Assembly: GCF_014638915.1 (NCBI RefSeq)
Contig: NZ_BMFQ01000002.1
Location: forward strand, 124,001 to 188,000
Direction of reading: 5' to 3'
Length of the DNA stretch: 64,000 bases
DNA from: Xanthomarina arctica
Lineage (GTDB): Bacteria; Bacteroidota; Bacteroidia; Flavobacteriales; Flavobacteriaceae
The notes beneath the pieces were generated by a model. The model searched no databases, was not told the origin of the DNA, and worked only from the letters and a program-made list of their open reading frames with translations. Position numbers and translations under genes: made by a program. Shown here piece by piece: positions 45,223 through 52,569 of the stretch (the stretch's first letter is position 1; each line of letters starts with the position of its first letter).

Positions 45223-47580
45223 ATGAAATATTTAAAATTAATATTAATTCTGATTGTAAGTCAACCCATTTTTTCACAATCTGCGGAAGGTAACGTCGAT
45301 AATTTACCTGTTAGAGAACATACCATTACTTTACGTCAAACAATGATTAATAAAGCAGGGAAAGATGTTATGGGAATGACCGTTAACGGAACAATTCCTG
45401 GTCCTACCTTAGAGTTTACAGAAGGAGACTACGCTGTTATTTATGTAAAAAACGAAATGACGGTAGAAACATCTGTCCATTGGCACGGATTATTATTGCC
45501 TAATTTTCAAGATGGTGTCCCTTATTTAACTACACCACCAATAATGCCTGGACAAACATATAAATACGAATTCCCTATAAGGCAATCGGGAACCTATTGG
45601 TATCATTCGCATACGATGTTGCAAGAACAAAGTGGTGTTTTTGGCTCCATTGTTATCCACCCTAAAATAGAAAACTTGGATTATGATAGAGATTTAGTCT
45701 TGATGTTATCTGATTGGACAAATGAAAAACCGATGAGTGTCCTGCGTAATTTAAAGCGAGGTAATGATTGGTATAATATAAAGAAAGGGACAGCAACACC
45801 TTTAAATCAGGTAATTGCACAAGGAGCCCTTGGTGCACAATTCAATTTTTGGCGTCAACGCATGGATGGTGTAGATATCGCAGATGTCTATTATCCGGCA
45901 TTTCTAATTAATGGGGAAGAAAACATTGAATATCCAGAATTTAAACCAGGAGAGAAAGTCCGATTGAGAATCATTGATGGTGGCGCCTCAACGTCATTTT
46001 GGATGACTTTTGGAGGTGGAGATCCACTGTTGGTTTCTGCTGACGGTCTTGATGTTGTTCCTGTTAAAAAGAATAAAACTTTTATAGCGATAGCAGAGAC
46101 TTACGATTTTATAGTAACCATTCCAGAAGAAGGGAAATTAGAATTTAAAATCACAGCACAAGATGGTTCAGGAAGTGCATCTGCTTTTATTGGAAATGGT
46201 GAGGTATTACCTGCTATGGATATTCCAAAACCAGATAAGATTGGAATGATGAAAAAAATGGCAAAGATGGATATGAAAATGGGAGCACCTGCTTTAAAAT
46301 TTAATCCAGGAAAAGATGATCGTTTTAAAATGGAGAAGGAGTACGGAATGCAAATGGACCATATGAAAGGTATGAAAATGGATAAGTCGAAAGACACCAT
46401 GCAAATGAATCATCCCAACTCTAATGGAATGGATATGCCTAAAGATACCATGATGAATGAAAAGATGGATCATTCCAACCTGCCTGCCGACAAGGTAGGA
46501 ATGGATATGGCCAAAGATTCAGAGCAGACTTCCGATAAGAAAGACATGGATGGCATGGATATGTTTTCAGAGTATAATTACAACTATTTGAAATCGCCAG
46601 AAAAGACTGCTTTTGACAAAAGTATTCCTGTTAAGGAAATATTGTTAAACCTTACCGGAAATATGAGTCGCTATATCTGGAGTATGAATGGTGTGCCGAT
46701 TTCAGAAACCGATAATATTAAGATAAAAAGTACAGAAGTTACCCGAATCACTTTTAATAACCTGACAATGATGCACCATCCGATGCATTTACATGGCCAT
46801 TTTTTTAGGGTTATTAATGAAAACGGAGCGTATTCACCCCTTAAACACACCGTTAATGTACCTCCAATGGAAAAAGTTACCATAGAATTTTATGGAAATA
46901 ATGGTGACGAAGGTGGCGACTGGTTTTTTCATTGTCATATTTTGTATCATATGATGTCTGGTATGGCTAGAGTCATGTCTTATGACACGCCAAGAGATCC
47001 AAGAATGGATAAATTTCCAGTTTCTAAAATTATTGATGAAACGAATGAATATTATACTTGGGCAGATGCGAATTTAGCAACAAATATGATTGGATTAAAT
47101 TTGACATCATCAAACATTCGTAATCAGTTTAATGTATCTGCAGAATATGGATGGAATAAAAATCTTGAAGCAGAAGTTACTTACCAGCGCTATCTGAACG
47201 ATTATTTTAGTGTTTTTGGAGGTATAAACGTAGAAAATGAAATAGAGGATAGTTTGGATAATCTATCAACCACAGCCATTGTTGGTGTTAGTTTTTTAAC
47301 TCCTTTTCTCTTTGATCTGAATGTAAGTATGGATAGCAATTTAAGACCTCAAATAAGTATCAGTCGTGAAATATTCATTTTTCCGAGAACAGCCATTTTT
47401 GGTAGTTACGAATATCAAGCAGATTTTGGATGGGTAGATAACCTTCCTGCAGGAGACAGTTTTGCAAAGGAAATTGTTTGGAATGTAGGTTTAGAATATC
47501 TTTTATCACGAAACTTTTCATTGATAGCAAGCTACGATAATCGCTTTGGAGCAGGTGGAGGACTATCAGTAAAATTCTAA
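45223..47580 (+). CDS. multicopper oxidase fused to CopB-like outer membrane barrel
   Basis: Envelope Cu(I) oxidase of the CopA/PcoA type, 785 residues with an SPI signal. Copper ligands are all visible: HWHG (about 86), WYHSH (about 127), HPMHLHGHFF and FHCHILYHMMSGM. Between cupredoxin domains lies a Met-rich loop (about 340-450, many MDM, MKGMKM, MDHSN). After about residue 610 a new domain of alternating strands (EYYTWADANLATNMIGLN.. to a C-terminal Phe) resembles CopB/PcoB, so two normally separate proteins are fused. A palindromic repeat sits in the Met-rich loop (residues 417-427). Confidence 0.9.
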   Translation: MKYLKLILILIVSQPIFSQSAEGNVDNLPVREHTITLRQTMINKAGKDVMGMTVNGTIPGPTLEFTEGDYAVIYVKNEMTVETSVHWHGLLLPNFQDGVPYLTTPPIMPGQTYKYEFPIRQSGTYWYHSHTMLQEQSGVFGSIVIHPKIENLDYDRDLVLMLSDWTNEKPMSVLRNLKRGNDWYNIKKGTATPLNQVIAQGALGAQFNFWRQRMDGVDIADVYYPAFLINGEENIEYPEFKPGEKVRLRIIDGGASTSFWMTFGGGDPLLVSADGLDVVPVKKNKTFIAIAETYDFIVTIPEEGKLEFKITAQDGSGSASAFIGNGEVLPAMDIPKPDKIGMMKKMAKMDMKMGAPALKFNPGKDDRFKMEKEYGMQMDHMKGMKMDKSKDTMQMNHPNSNGMDMPKDTMMNEKMDHSNLPADKVGMDMAKDSEQTSDKKDMDGMDMFSEYNYNYLKSPEKTAFDKSIPVKEILLNLTGNMSRYIWSMNGVPISETDNIKIKSTEVTRITFNNLTMMHHPMHLHGHFFRVINENGAYSPLKHTVNVPPMEKVTIEFYGNNGDEGGDWFFHCHILYHMMSGMARVMSYDTPRDPRMDKFPVSKIIDETNEYYTWADANLATNMIGLNLTSSNIRNQFNVSAEYGWNKNLEAEVTYQRYLNDYFSVFGGINVENEIEDSLDNLSTTAIVGVSFLTPFLFDLNVSMDSNLRPQISISREIFIFPRTAIFGSYEYQADFGWVDNLPAGDSFAKEIVWNVGLEYLLSRNFSLIASYDNRFGAGGGLSVKF
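46471..46503 (+). repeat. palindromic repeat inserted in the multicopper oxidase gene
   Basis: CATTCCaACCT (46471-46481) pairs with AGGTaGGAATG (46493-46503) with one mismatch, and the centre reads GCCTGCCGACA. In frame, encoding SNLPADKVG in the Met-rich loop. Confidence 0.75.
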
Positions 47581-47617
47581 ATATGAATAATAATTAATAA
47601 TACTAAATAATAGAGAA

Positions 47618-48247
47618 ATGAAACATTTAAGAACAGTAACAATTTTATTAGCAGTGGCTTTTGTAGGCCTAACAGTAATATCTTGTAAAGACAGTAAAAA
47701 GGAAGATTCGAACGATGCGATGCATTCAAACCTGTCTACCAATGAGGCAGAAATGAATCACGATGAAACTATGGATTCCAACACTATGAATGCATCGAAT
47801 GATATGATGGATTCTAGCACACAGAATTCCAGTGCCAAACAAGTAGTGTTAGATTATATGGCACTTAAAGATGCTTTAGTAGAAACAAATAAAGATGAAG
47901 CTGCACAAGCTGGCAAAAAACTTGAAAGCACATTAAACAGTTTTAATGTAAGCAGTTACACTTCCGAACAACAAAAAGAGTTGAAGGATATTATTGCTGA
48001 TGCTAAAGAACATGCCGAGCATATTGGCAAAAGCGAAATGGACCACCAACGTGAGCATTTCAAAATATTGAGTAAAGATATTATGGATATGGTTGCAATT
48101 ACAGGTACAGAAACTACTTTATACCAACAATTTTGCCCAATGTATGATAAAGGTTCTGCTTGGTTAAGTATGGAAAAAGAAGTTAACAACCCATATTATG
48201 GTAGTAAAATGCTTCATTGTGGAACAGTACAAAAGGAAATAAATTAA
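47618..48247 (+). CDS. DUF3347-domain lipoprotein
   Basis: A 209-residue SPII lipoprotein (lipobox VISC, Cys23) with a Met/His/Asp-rich linker (NHDETMDSNTMNASNDMMDSS) followed by a DUF3347 domain. The domain's late motif QQFCPMYDKGSAWLS, then NPYYGSKMLHCGTV, supplies conserved Cys and Met ligands. DUF3347 is a periplasmic copper- or silver-associated domain of Bacteroidota. The same domain is fused to the adaptor at 55564. It follows the oxidase by 37 bp and is closed by a hairpin. Confidence 0.9.
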   Translation: MKHLRTVTILLAVAFVGLTVISCKDSKKEDSNDAMHSNLSTNEAEMNHDETMDSNTMNASNDMMDSSTQNSSAKQVVLDYMALKDALVETNKDEAAQAGKKLESTLNSFNVSSYTSEQQKELKDIIADAKEHAEHIGKSEMDHQREHFKILSKDIMDMVAITGTETTLYQQFCPMYDKGSAWLSMEKEVNNPYYGSKMLHCGTVQKEIN

Positions 48248-48251
48248 TCAT

Positions 48252-48302
48252 AACCTGCAAGGTATTCCCTGCCCTTCAGCAGGGTTCCTTGTAGGTTTTA
48301 TC
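48252..48302 (+). terminator. large two-part hairpin after the DUF3347 gene
   Basis: Outer stem AACCTGCAAGG (48252-48262) / CCTTGTAGGTT (48287-48297), inner stem CCCTGC (48267-48272) / GCAGGG (48279-48284), then TT. It acts as a likely terminator and resembles the palindromic repeat family (TATTCCCTGC..). Confidence 0.65.
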
Positions 48303-48313
48303 AATCCCTTTAA

Positions 48314-48772
48314 ATGAAAAGGATTTTAAAAATCATAGCATTGGTTTTATTTGTAGCTTTTGTGGGCATACAGTTTGTATCCACAAAGCAAAACCAGAGT
48401 AACGTAATACCAAAAACCGATTTTTTGTTGGTAAACAATCCGCCAAAAAATATTAAAAAATTATTGCAAGTATCCTGTTATGATTGTCACAGTAACAATA
48501 CTGAATACCCTTGGTACAATAAAATTCAACCTATCGCTTGGATTTTAGAAGACCATATAAAAGAAGGTAAAGCCGAACTTAATTTTAATGAATGGGATTC
48601 CTTTTCCAGTCGAAGAAAGAAAAGTAAATTAAAATCAATTGTCAACCAGATAAAAGATGATGACATGCCATTATTATCGTATAGGTTGGTTCATCAGGAT
48701 GCCATTTTATCAAAATCTGAAAAAGAATTAGTGATAGGTTATATGAAGCAATTAAAAGACAGTTTAAAATAA
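48314..48772 (+). CDS. haem-binding domain protein
   Basis: A 152-residue protein with one N-terminal membrane anchor (MKRILKIIALVLFVAFVGI) and the haem_bd family signature: CxxCH as C55-YD-C58-H59 in SCYDCHSNNTEYPWYNKIQP, with a later MP.L.Y. These are single-haem periplasmic proteins of Bacteroidota. Presence inside a copper island suggests electron transfer linked to metal redox, but this is only contextual. The hairpin just upstream may separate its expression from the pump operon. Confidence 0.87.
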   Translation: MKRILKIIALVLFVAFVGIQFVSTKQNQSNVIPKTDFLLVNNPPKNIKKLLQVSCYDCHSNNTEYPWYNKIQPIAWILEDHIKEGKAELNFNEWDSFSSRRKKSKLKSIVNQIKDDDMPLLSYRLVHQDAILSKSEKELVIGYMKQLKDSLK

Positions 48773-48855
48773 AGAACTTATGTGGAAAGGGAATGAATCT
48801 TTTCATTGATTGGTTAGTTAAACCCTTCCCAATTTAAGCACCATTAAAATATAAT

Positions 48856-49413
48856 ATGAAAACAACCTTATACATAAAAAACATGGTCTGCAACAGATGT
48901 AAGTCAACGGTAGCTAGAGAACTTAATGCTTTAGGTTACAATATATATTCACTAGAATTGGGTAAAGTGGTTTTAAATGAAGGCATAAACAAAGAGAATT
49001 CTAAATTGGAAGAAATCCTTAAAACACACGGTTTTGAAATCATAAAAGAGGAAACGGAAGTATTGATTGAAGATATTAAGATTGCCATCATAAAAAAAAT
49101 TGAAATTCAGGATAATGAAAACATCTCATCTTTTCTACCGAAAACCTTCAAAAAATCCTATTCGGCTTTGAGCAAGCTGTTCAGTAAAACTGAAGGTATG
49201 ACCATTGAAAAATATGAAATCAACTTAAAAATTGAAAAAGTAAAAGAACTGATACAGCTTGGACAGTTGAATTTTTCAGAAATAGCTTACAGTTTAGATT
49301 ACCATAGTAGTGGCCATTTAGCGAAACAGTTCAAAAATGTAACGGGAATGTCTATGACAGAATTTAAAAATCTGCAAAGATGGGACAGAAAATCCATAGA
49401 CCGAATTGTGTAA
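48856..49413 (+). CDS. AraC-type regulator with N-terminal HMA-like metal domain
   Basis: A 185-residue one-component regulator. Residues 1-70 look like an HMA ferredoxin-like domain with a CxxC site (MVCNRCK, Cys12 and Cys15); residues about 110-185 are an AraC HTH domain (SALSKLFSKTEGMTIEKYEI, LNFSEIAYSLDYHSSGHLAKQFKNVTGMSMTEFK). The usual AraC cupin or ligand domain is replaced by a copper-binding fold. I infer Cu(I) binding at CNRC switches DNA binding for the genes that follow. A TTGTACAA palindrome and TAACTTTG box lie between it and the chaperone gene. This architecture recurs beside copper genes in Bacteroidota. Confidence 0.85.
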   Translation: MKTTLYIKNMVCNRCKSTVARELNALGYNIYSLELGKVVLNEGINKENSKLEEILKTHGFEIIKEETEVLIEDIKIAIIKKIEIQDNENISSFLPKTFKKSYSALSKLFSKTEGMTIEKYEINLKIEKVKELIQLGQLNFSEIAYSLDYHSSGHLAKQFKNVTGMSMTEFKNLQRWDRKSIDRIV

Positions 49414-49426
49414 GGATTATCCAAGA

Positions 49427-49463
49427 TTGTACAAATAAAGCTGGGTTAGAAAAATTAACTTTG
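49427..49463 (+). promoter_or_regulatory. candidate operator and promoter of the chaperone gene
   Basis: Perfect palindrome TTGTACAA (49427-49434), followed 21 bp later by a -7-like TAACTTTG (49456-49463), 28 bp before the ATG at 49492. A plausible target of the HMA-AraC protein encoded just upstream. Confidence 0.5.
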
Positions 49464-49491
49464 TGTAATAATCATTTAAAATAAAGAAATA

Positions 49492-49695
49492 ATGACACAC
49501 ACGTATAATTTAAAAGGAATGAGCTGTGGAGGCTGTAAAGCTTCTGTGGAAAAGTATTTGGGTCAGGTAAATAATGTAACTAAGGTGGTTGCAAATGTGC
49601 AAAAAGCAGAAGTAGAAATTACAATGAATAGCCACGTTGCTACAGAAACCTTAAAAAAAGCATTGCCGGAAAAATACACTCTTTCGGAAGTGTAA
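49492..49695 (+). CDS. CopZ-like copper chaperone (HMA domain)
   Basis: A 67-residue cytosolic metallochaperone consisting of one HMA domain with the metal loop GMSCGGC (Cys12, Cys15) and the usual beta-alpha-beta-beta-alpha-beta pattern. It should carry Cu(I) to the CopA-type ATPase encoded 3 kb downstream, whose own HMA domain has GMTCNGC. It has its own candidate promoter and is the first of a run of closely spaced plus-strand genes. Confidence 0.93.
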   Translation: MTHTYNLKGMSCGGCKASVEKYLGQVNNVTKVVANVQKAEVEITMNSHVATETLKKALPEKYTLSEV

Positions 49696-49730
49696 ATAAA
49701 AAGCAAATTAGAAATCTAAAATTAAATATT

Positions 49731-50195
49731 ATGAGAACATTAGTAATTATTTTATCAGTAGTAGGCTTAATAACATTTAATAGTTGTAAGCAAGAACCTA
49801 ACGTTCAGGCGGTGCTTGAAAATACAGAAACAAGAAATGAAACCATGAAGGCCATTGCCGATAATTCCAATTTTATGACTGAATTTATGGAGCATATGCA
49901 AGGGAATGACCATGCGATGCAAATGATGCAGGGCAATAAAGAAATGAAGAGTCATATGATGATGGGTGAAGGAAATCAGATGATGGTGAAAGAAATGATG
50001 GGAAATAAAGAAATGATGCATTCCATGATGAGTGAAATGATGGGAAATGGAGAGATGATGGGAACAATGATGCAAATGATGCATAAAGAAGGAATGATGA
50101 ACGAAGATTGCATGCAATCCTGTATGAAAATGATGGGAGATAAAGGAATGGATATGAATAATATGATGGATGACAAAAATAACCACAAACATTAA
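49731..50195 (+). CDS. methionine-rich lipoprotein
   Basis: A 154-residue SPII lipoprotein (lipobox FNSC, Cys19). After a short linker, the rest is dominated by Met with Gly, Asn, Lys and His (MMQGNKEMKSHMMMGEG, EMMGTMMQMMHKEGMM, NEDCMQSCMKMMGDKGM). About a quarter of residues are methionine. Such sequences bind Cu(I) or Ag(I) through thioethers, so it is probably a periplasmic copper sponge or shuttle. The reverse strand shows a long His-rich frame, which is only the mirror of ATG codons. It is followed by a tiny membrane peptide gene. Confidence 0.87.
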   Translation: MRTLVIILSVVGLITFNSCKQEPNVQAVLENTETRNETMKAIADNSNFMTEFMEHMQGNDHAMQMMQGNKEMKSHMMMGEGNQMMVKEMMGNKEMMHSMMSEMMGNGEMMGTMMQMMHKEGMMNEDCMQSCMKMMGDKGMDMNNMMDDKNNHKH

Positions 50196-50207
50196 AACTA
50201 AGAAATT

Positions 50208-50279
50208 ATGATGTATTTATGGATTTTACCATTTGTAATTCTCGTATTGGTAGTTTGGTATATGAGAAAAGAAAAATAG
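50208..50279 (+). CDS. 23-residue single-pass membrane peptide
   Basis: Two ATGs at 50208 and 50211 open MMYLWILPFVILVLVVWYMRKEK. One hydrophobic helix with a basic C-terminal end predicts a single-pass peptide with the C-terminus in the cytosol. It lies 12 bp after the Met-rich lipoprotein gene in the same direction. No homologue is recalled with certainty; spacing and composition argue for a real microprotein, perhaps tuning a membrane partner such as the ATPase. Confidence 0.55.
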   Translation: MMYLWILPFVILVLVVWYMRKEK

Positions 50280-50352
50280 TATAAATAAAAAGGAATGTAA
50301 TATTAAGTTCCAGCAATGATCTAAAAGATTGCTCAATTTAGATTAAAATAAA

Positions 50353-50904
50353 ATGAAAAATAACGAAACCATACAAACCAATTGGTATGTGATTACGGGT
50401 GGTCCAAGCACAGGAAAGACAACTATGATAAATATGTTGGCAGAACGCGGTTATAAAACCACCATAGAACACGCAAGGCATTATATTGATACAATGCGCG
50501 TAGATGGACAAACCGTTGAAGAATTGAGAAGTAATAAACGTGAATTTCAACATGGTGTACTTAAAATGCAGATTGAACAGGAAGCATCCCTAAATCCAAA
50601 CGATGTTGTATTTCTGGACAGGGCAATCCCTGATGGATTAGCTTATTATCAGTTTTTAGGATTGGAAGTTGACAAAATTTTAAAAGAGGCAATGCGAAAA
50701 GTGAATTACAAAATGATTTTCATTTTGGACAAATTGCCATTGGTTAATGATTATGCCCGACTGGAAAGTAAAAACGACCAAAACCAAATACATAATCTTA
50801 TAACCGAAGTATATGAATCGTTACCGTTTCCAGTAATACACGTACCTGTGTTACCACCATCGGAACGCACGAATTTTATATTGAACAGCATTAAAAACAA
50901 TTAA
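50353..50904 (+). CDS. AAA_28-type P-loop ATPase/kinase-like protein
   Basis: A 183-residue cytosolic P-loop protein: Walker A GGPSTGKTT (16-24), Walker B-like DVVFLDRAIPDGLAYY and C-terminal HVPVLPPSERTNFIL. These match the AAA_28 family (also called NadR-like or ATP-binding proteins), which resembles nucleotide kinases. It is the first of three genes joined by 1-bp gaps with the 97-residue protein and the APC permease, so they probably function together. Its place within a copper island is unexplained. Confidence 0.82.
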   Translation: MKNNETIQTNWYVITGGPSTGKTTMINMLAERGYKTTIEHARHYIDTMRVDGQTVEELRSNKREFQHGVLKMQIEQEASLNPNDVVFLDRAIPDGLAYYQFLGLEVDKILKEAMRKVNYKMIFILDKLPLVNDYARLESKNDQNQIHNLITEVYESLPFPVIHVPVLPPSERTNFILNSIKNN

Positions 50905-50905
50905 A

Positions 50906-51199
50906 ATGGAAAATTACGACACACTTTCGACCACTATGGCGCAATTGCAAAAGAAAGGCTACACCTGTGATTTTAATTTATGTTCGGGACATATAGAATG
51001 CAATTCCTTAAAACTAAAATTACATCCAGAAGATTTTGAGGTTGATGAAATGCATCGCTTTGAAGGTATGAGCAGTACCGACGACAATAGTGTGCTTTAC
51101 GCCATATCTTCCAAAAGAGGAATTAAAGGTTTATTGGTAGATGCCTATGGTGTTTACGCCGAAAACATTTCAGAAGCAATGAGAAAAAAATTAAGATAA
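50906..51199 (+). CDS. 97-residue conserved protein (often misnamed phosphoribosylpyrophosphate synthetase)
   Basis: A small conserved Bacteroidota protein: GYTCDFNLC, an IECNSLKLKLHPEDFEVDE segment, RFEGMSSTDDNSVLYAISS and a final LVDAYGVYAEN. I recall that databases often label this family phosphoribosylpyrophosphate synthetase, but at 97 residues and without a PRPP loop it cannot be one. No signal or membrane segment. Cysteines at three sites might bind metal. One base separates it from the genes on either side. Confidence 0.78.
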   Translation: MENYDTLSTTMAQLQKKGYTCDFNLCSGHIECNSLKLKLHPEDFEVDEMHRFEGMSSTDDNSVLYAISSKRGIKGLLVDAYGVYAENISEAMRKKLR

Positions 51200-51200
51200 A

Positions 51201-52556
51201 ATGAAACCGTTAAACATAAATAATCAAAAGCTTTCATTATTGGGCTCTGTATCATTAGGTACAGGTGTGATGATAGGTGCTGGTATTTTTGTTTTAATGG
51301 GGCAGATAGCGGAATTGGTTGGAGATTTATTTCCTATCGTCTTTGTGGCTGGAGCAGTAGTTGTAGCATTTAGTTCGTATTCGTACGTTAAATTTTCAAA
51401 CGCTTATCCTTCTTCTGGAGGTGTTGCTAAATTTTTGACAAAAGCTTACAAGCCAGGCACTCTTGCTGGTTCATTTTCATTGTTAATGTATGTGTCAATG
51501 GTTGTAGCCGAAAGTTTAGTAGCGGGAACTTTTGGTGCCTATGCATTGCGATTATTTCCACAAGAATATGCGGGCTATGCATCTTTATTGGGTGTTGTCC
51601 TTATTGGAACAGCCTATATTGTAAATATCTCTGGTAATAGAGTTATTGAAGCAACAGCTACCTATACCGCGATTATTAAGGTTGCAGGTATTGCTTTATT
51701 GGCGATTGCTGGCTTGGCTATTTCAGGATTACCTACTATAACGGGTAATTATATGGTTTCCAACAGCCAATCAATACCTGAAGGTTTCGGGTTTATTGCG
51801 GCATTGGCATTATCAGTTCTTGCTTTTAAAGGTTTTACAACAATCACTAATCAAGGAGGAGACATTAAAAATCCTCATAAGAATGTAGGACGCTCTATTA
51901 TTATTTCAATTGCCGTTTGTACAATTATTTATGTTGCCTTGGCTTTAGCTGTTGCTGGTGGATTAAGTATTGAAGAAATTATAGTAGCCAAAGATTATGC
52001 ATTGGCAGCTGCTGCAAAGCCAATATTTGGCGAATGGGGTTCTACATTAACTATTTTGCTTGCAATGGTAGCAACAGTTTCTGGCGTAATTGCCAGCGTG
52101 TATTCTGCCTCAAGAATGTTAGCAATGTTAAGCAATATGAAACAAGTTCCTAGCCTGAATAGAATAAAAAATCTTAAAAACCCTGCGCTAATTGTTACCG
52201 TTTCTCTGGCAATACTTTTAACTGTTTTGTTCGATTTGACTCGGATAGCTTCCATTGGCGCAATTTTCTATTTAATTATGGATATTGCTATTCATTGGGG
52301 CCTTTTTAGACATCTAAAGAAAGAGGTGAAATTTAATCCAATTATTCCTATAATAGCGATACTAATGGATGTCGTTATTTTATCAGCATTCGTTTATTTC
52401 AAATATATAAACGACCCGTTTGTGCTTATAGTTGCAGCAATTGGAATTGTTCTCATTTTTCTTTTTCAATTTATTTTTATGAAATCCCATACTGATAAAG
52501 ATGGAAATATGCATATGGGAATGGAAAATAAAGAAGAAGAAATAATGAAAATGTAA
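51201..52556 (+). CDS. APC-superfamily permease with Met/His-rich C-terminal tail
   Basis: A 451-residue transporter with about 12 membrane segments and the amino acid-polyamine-organocation opening LGSVSLGTGVMIGAGIFVLMGQ. The family usually moves amino acids or amines with protons or sodium. The cytosolic tail (HTDKDGNMHMGMENKEEEIMKM) is rich in Met and His, unusual for APC proteins and suggestive of metal binding. It ends 13 bp before copA. I cannot tell the substrate; a thiol amino acid such as cysteine or a Cu-ligand amino acid is an inference from context. Confidence 0.85.
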   Translation: MKPLNINNQKLSLLGSVSLGTGVMIGAGIFVLMGQIAELVGDLFPIVFVAGAVVVAFSSYSYVKFSNAYPSSGGVAKFLTKAYKPGTLAGSFSLLMYVSMVVAESLVAGTFGAYALRLFPQEYAGYASLLGVVLIGTAYIVNISGNRVIEATATYTAIIKVAGIALLAIAGLAISGLPTITGNYMVSNSQSIPEGFGFIAALALSVLAFKGFTTITNQGGDIKNPHKNVGRSIIISIAVCTIIYVALALAVAGGLSIEEIIVAKDYALAAAAKPIFGEWGSTLTILLAMVATVSGVIASVYSASRMLAMLSNMKQVPSLNRIKNLKNPALIVTVSLAILLTVLFDLTRIASIGAIFYLIMDIAIHWGLFRHLKKEVKFNPIIPIIAILMDVVILSAFVYFKYINDPFVLIVAAIGIVLIFLFQFIFMKSHTDKDGNMHMGMENKEEEIMKM

Positions 52557-52569
52557 AAATGAAGATATT

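Noticed and set aside
49827-50160. Met-codon-rich repeats as a possible CRISPR or tandem array
   Set aside because: The repeats are irregular ATG-based codons in a single frame with no constant spacers; it is protein composition bias.
49767-50192. Long His-rich frame on the minus strand opposite the Met-rich lipoprotein
   Set aside because: It is the reverse complement of repeated ATG codons (CAT gives His), has no start context, and the plus-strand protein has a clear signal peptide and lipobox.
50906-51199. Phosphoribosylpyrophosphate synthetase
   Set aside because: Family name only; at 97 residues it lacks the size and the PRPP-binding loop of that enzyme.
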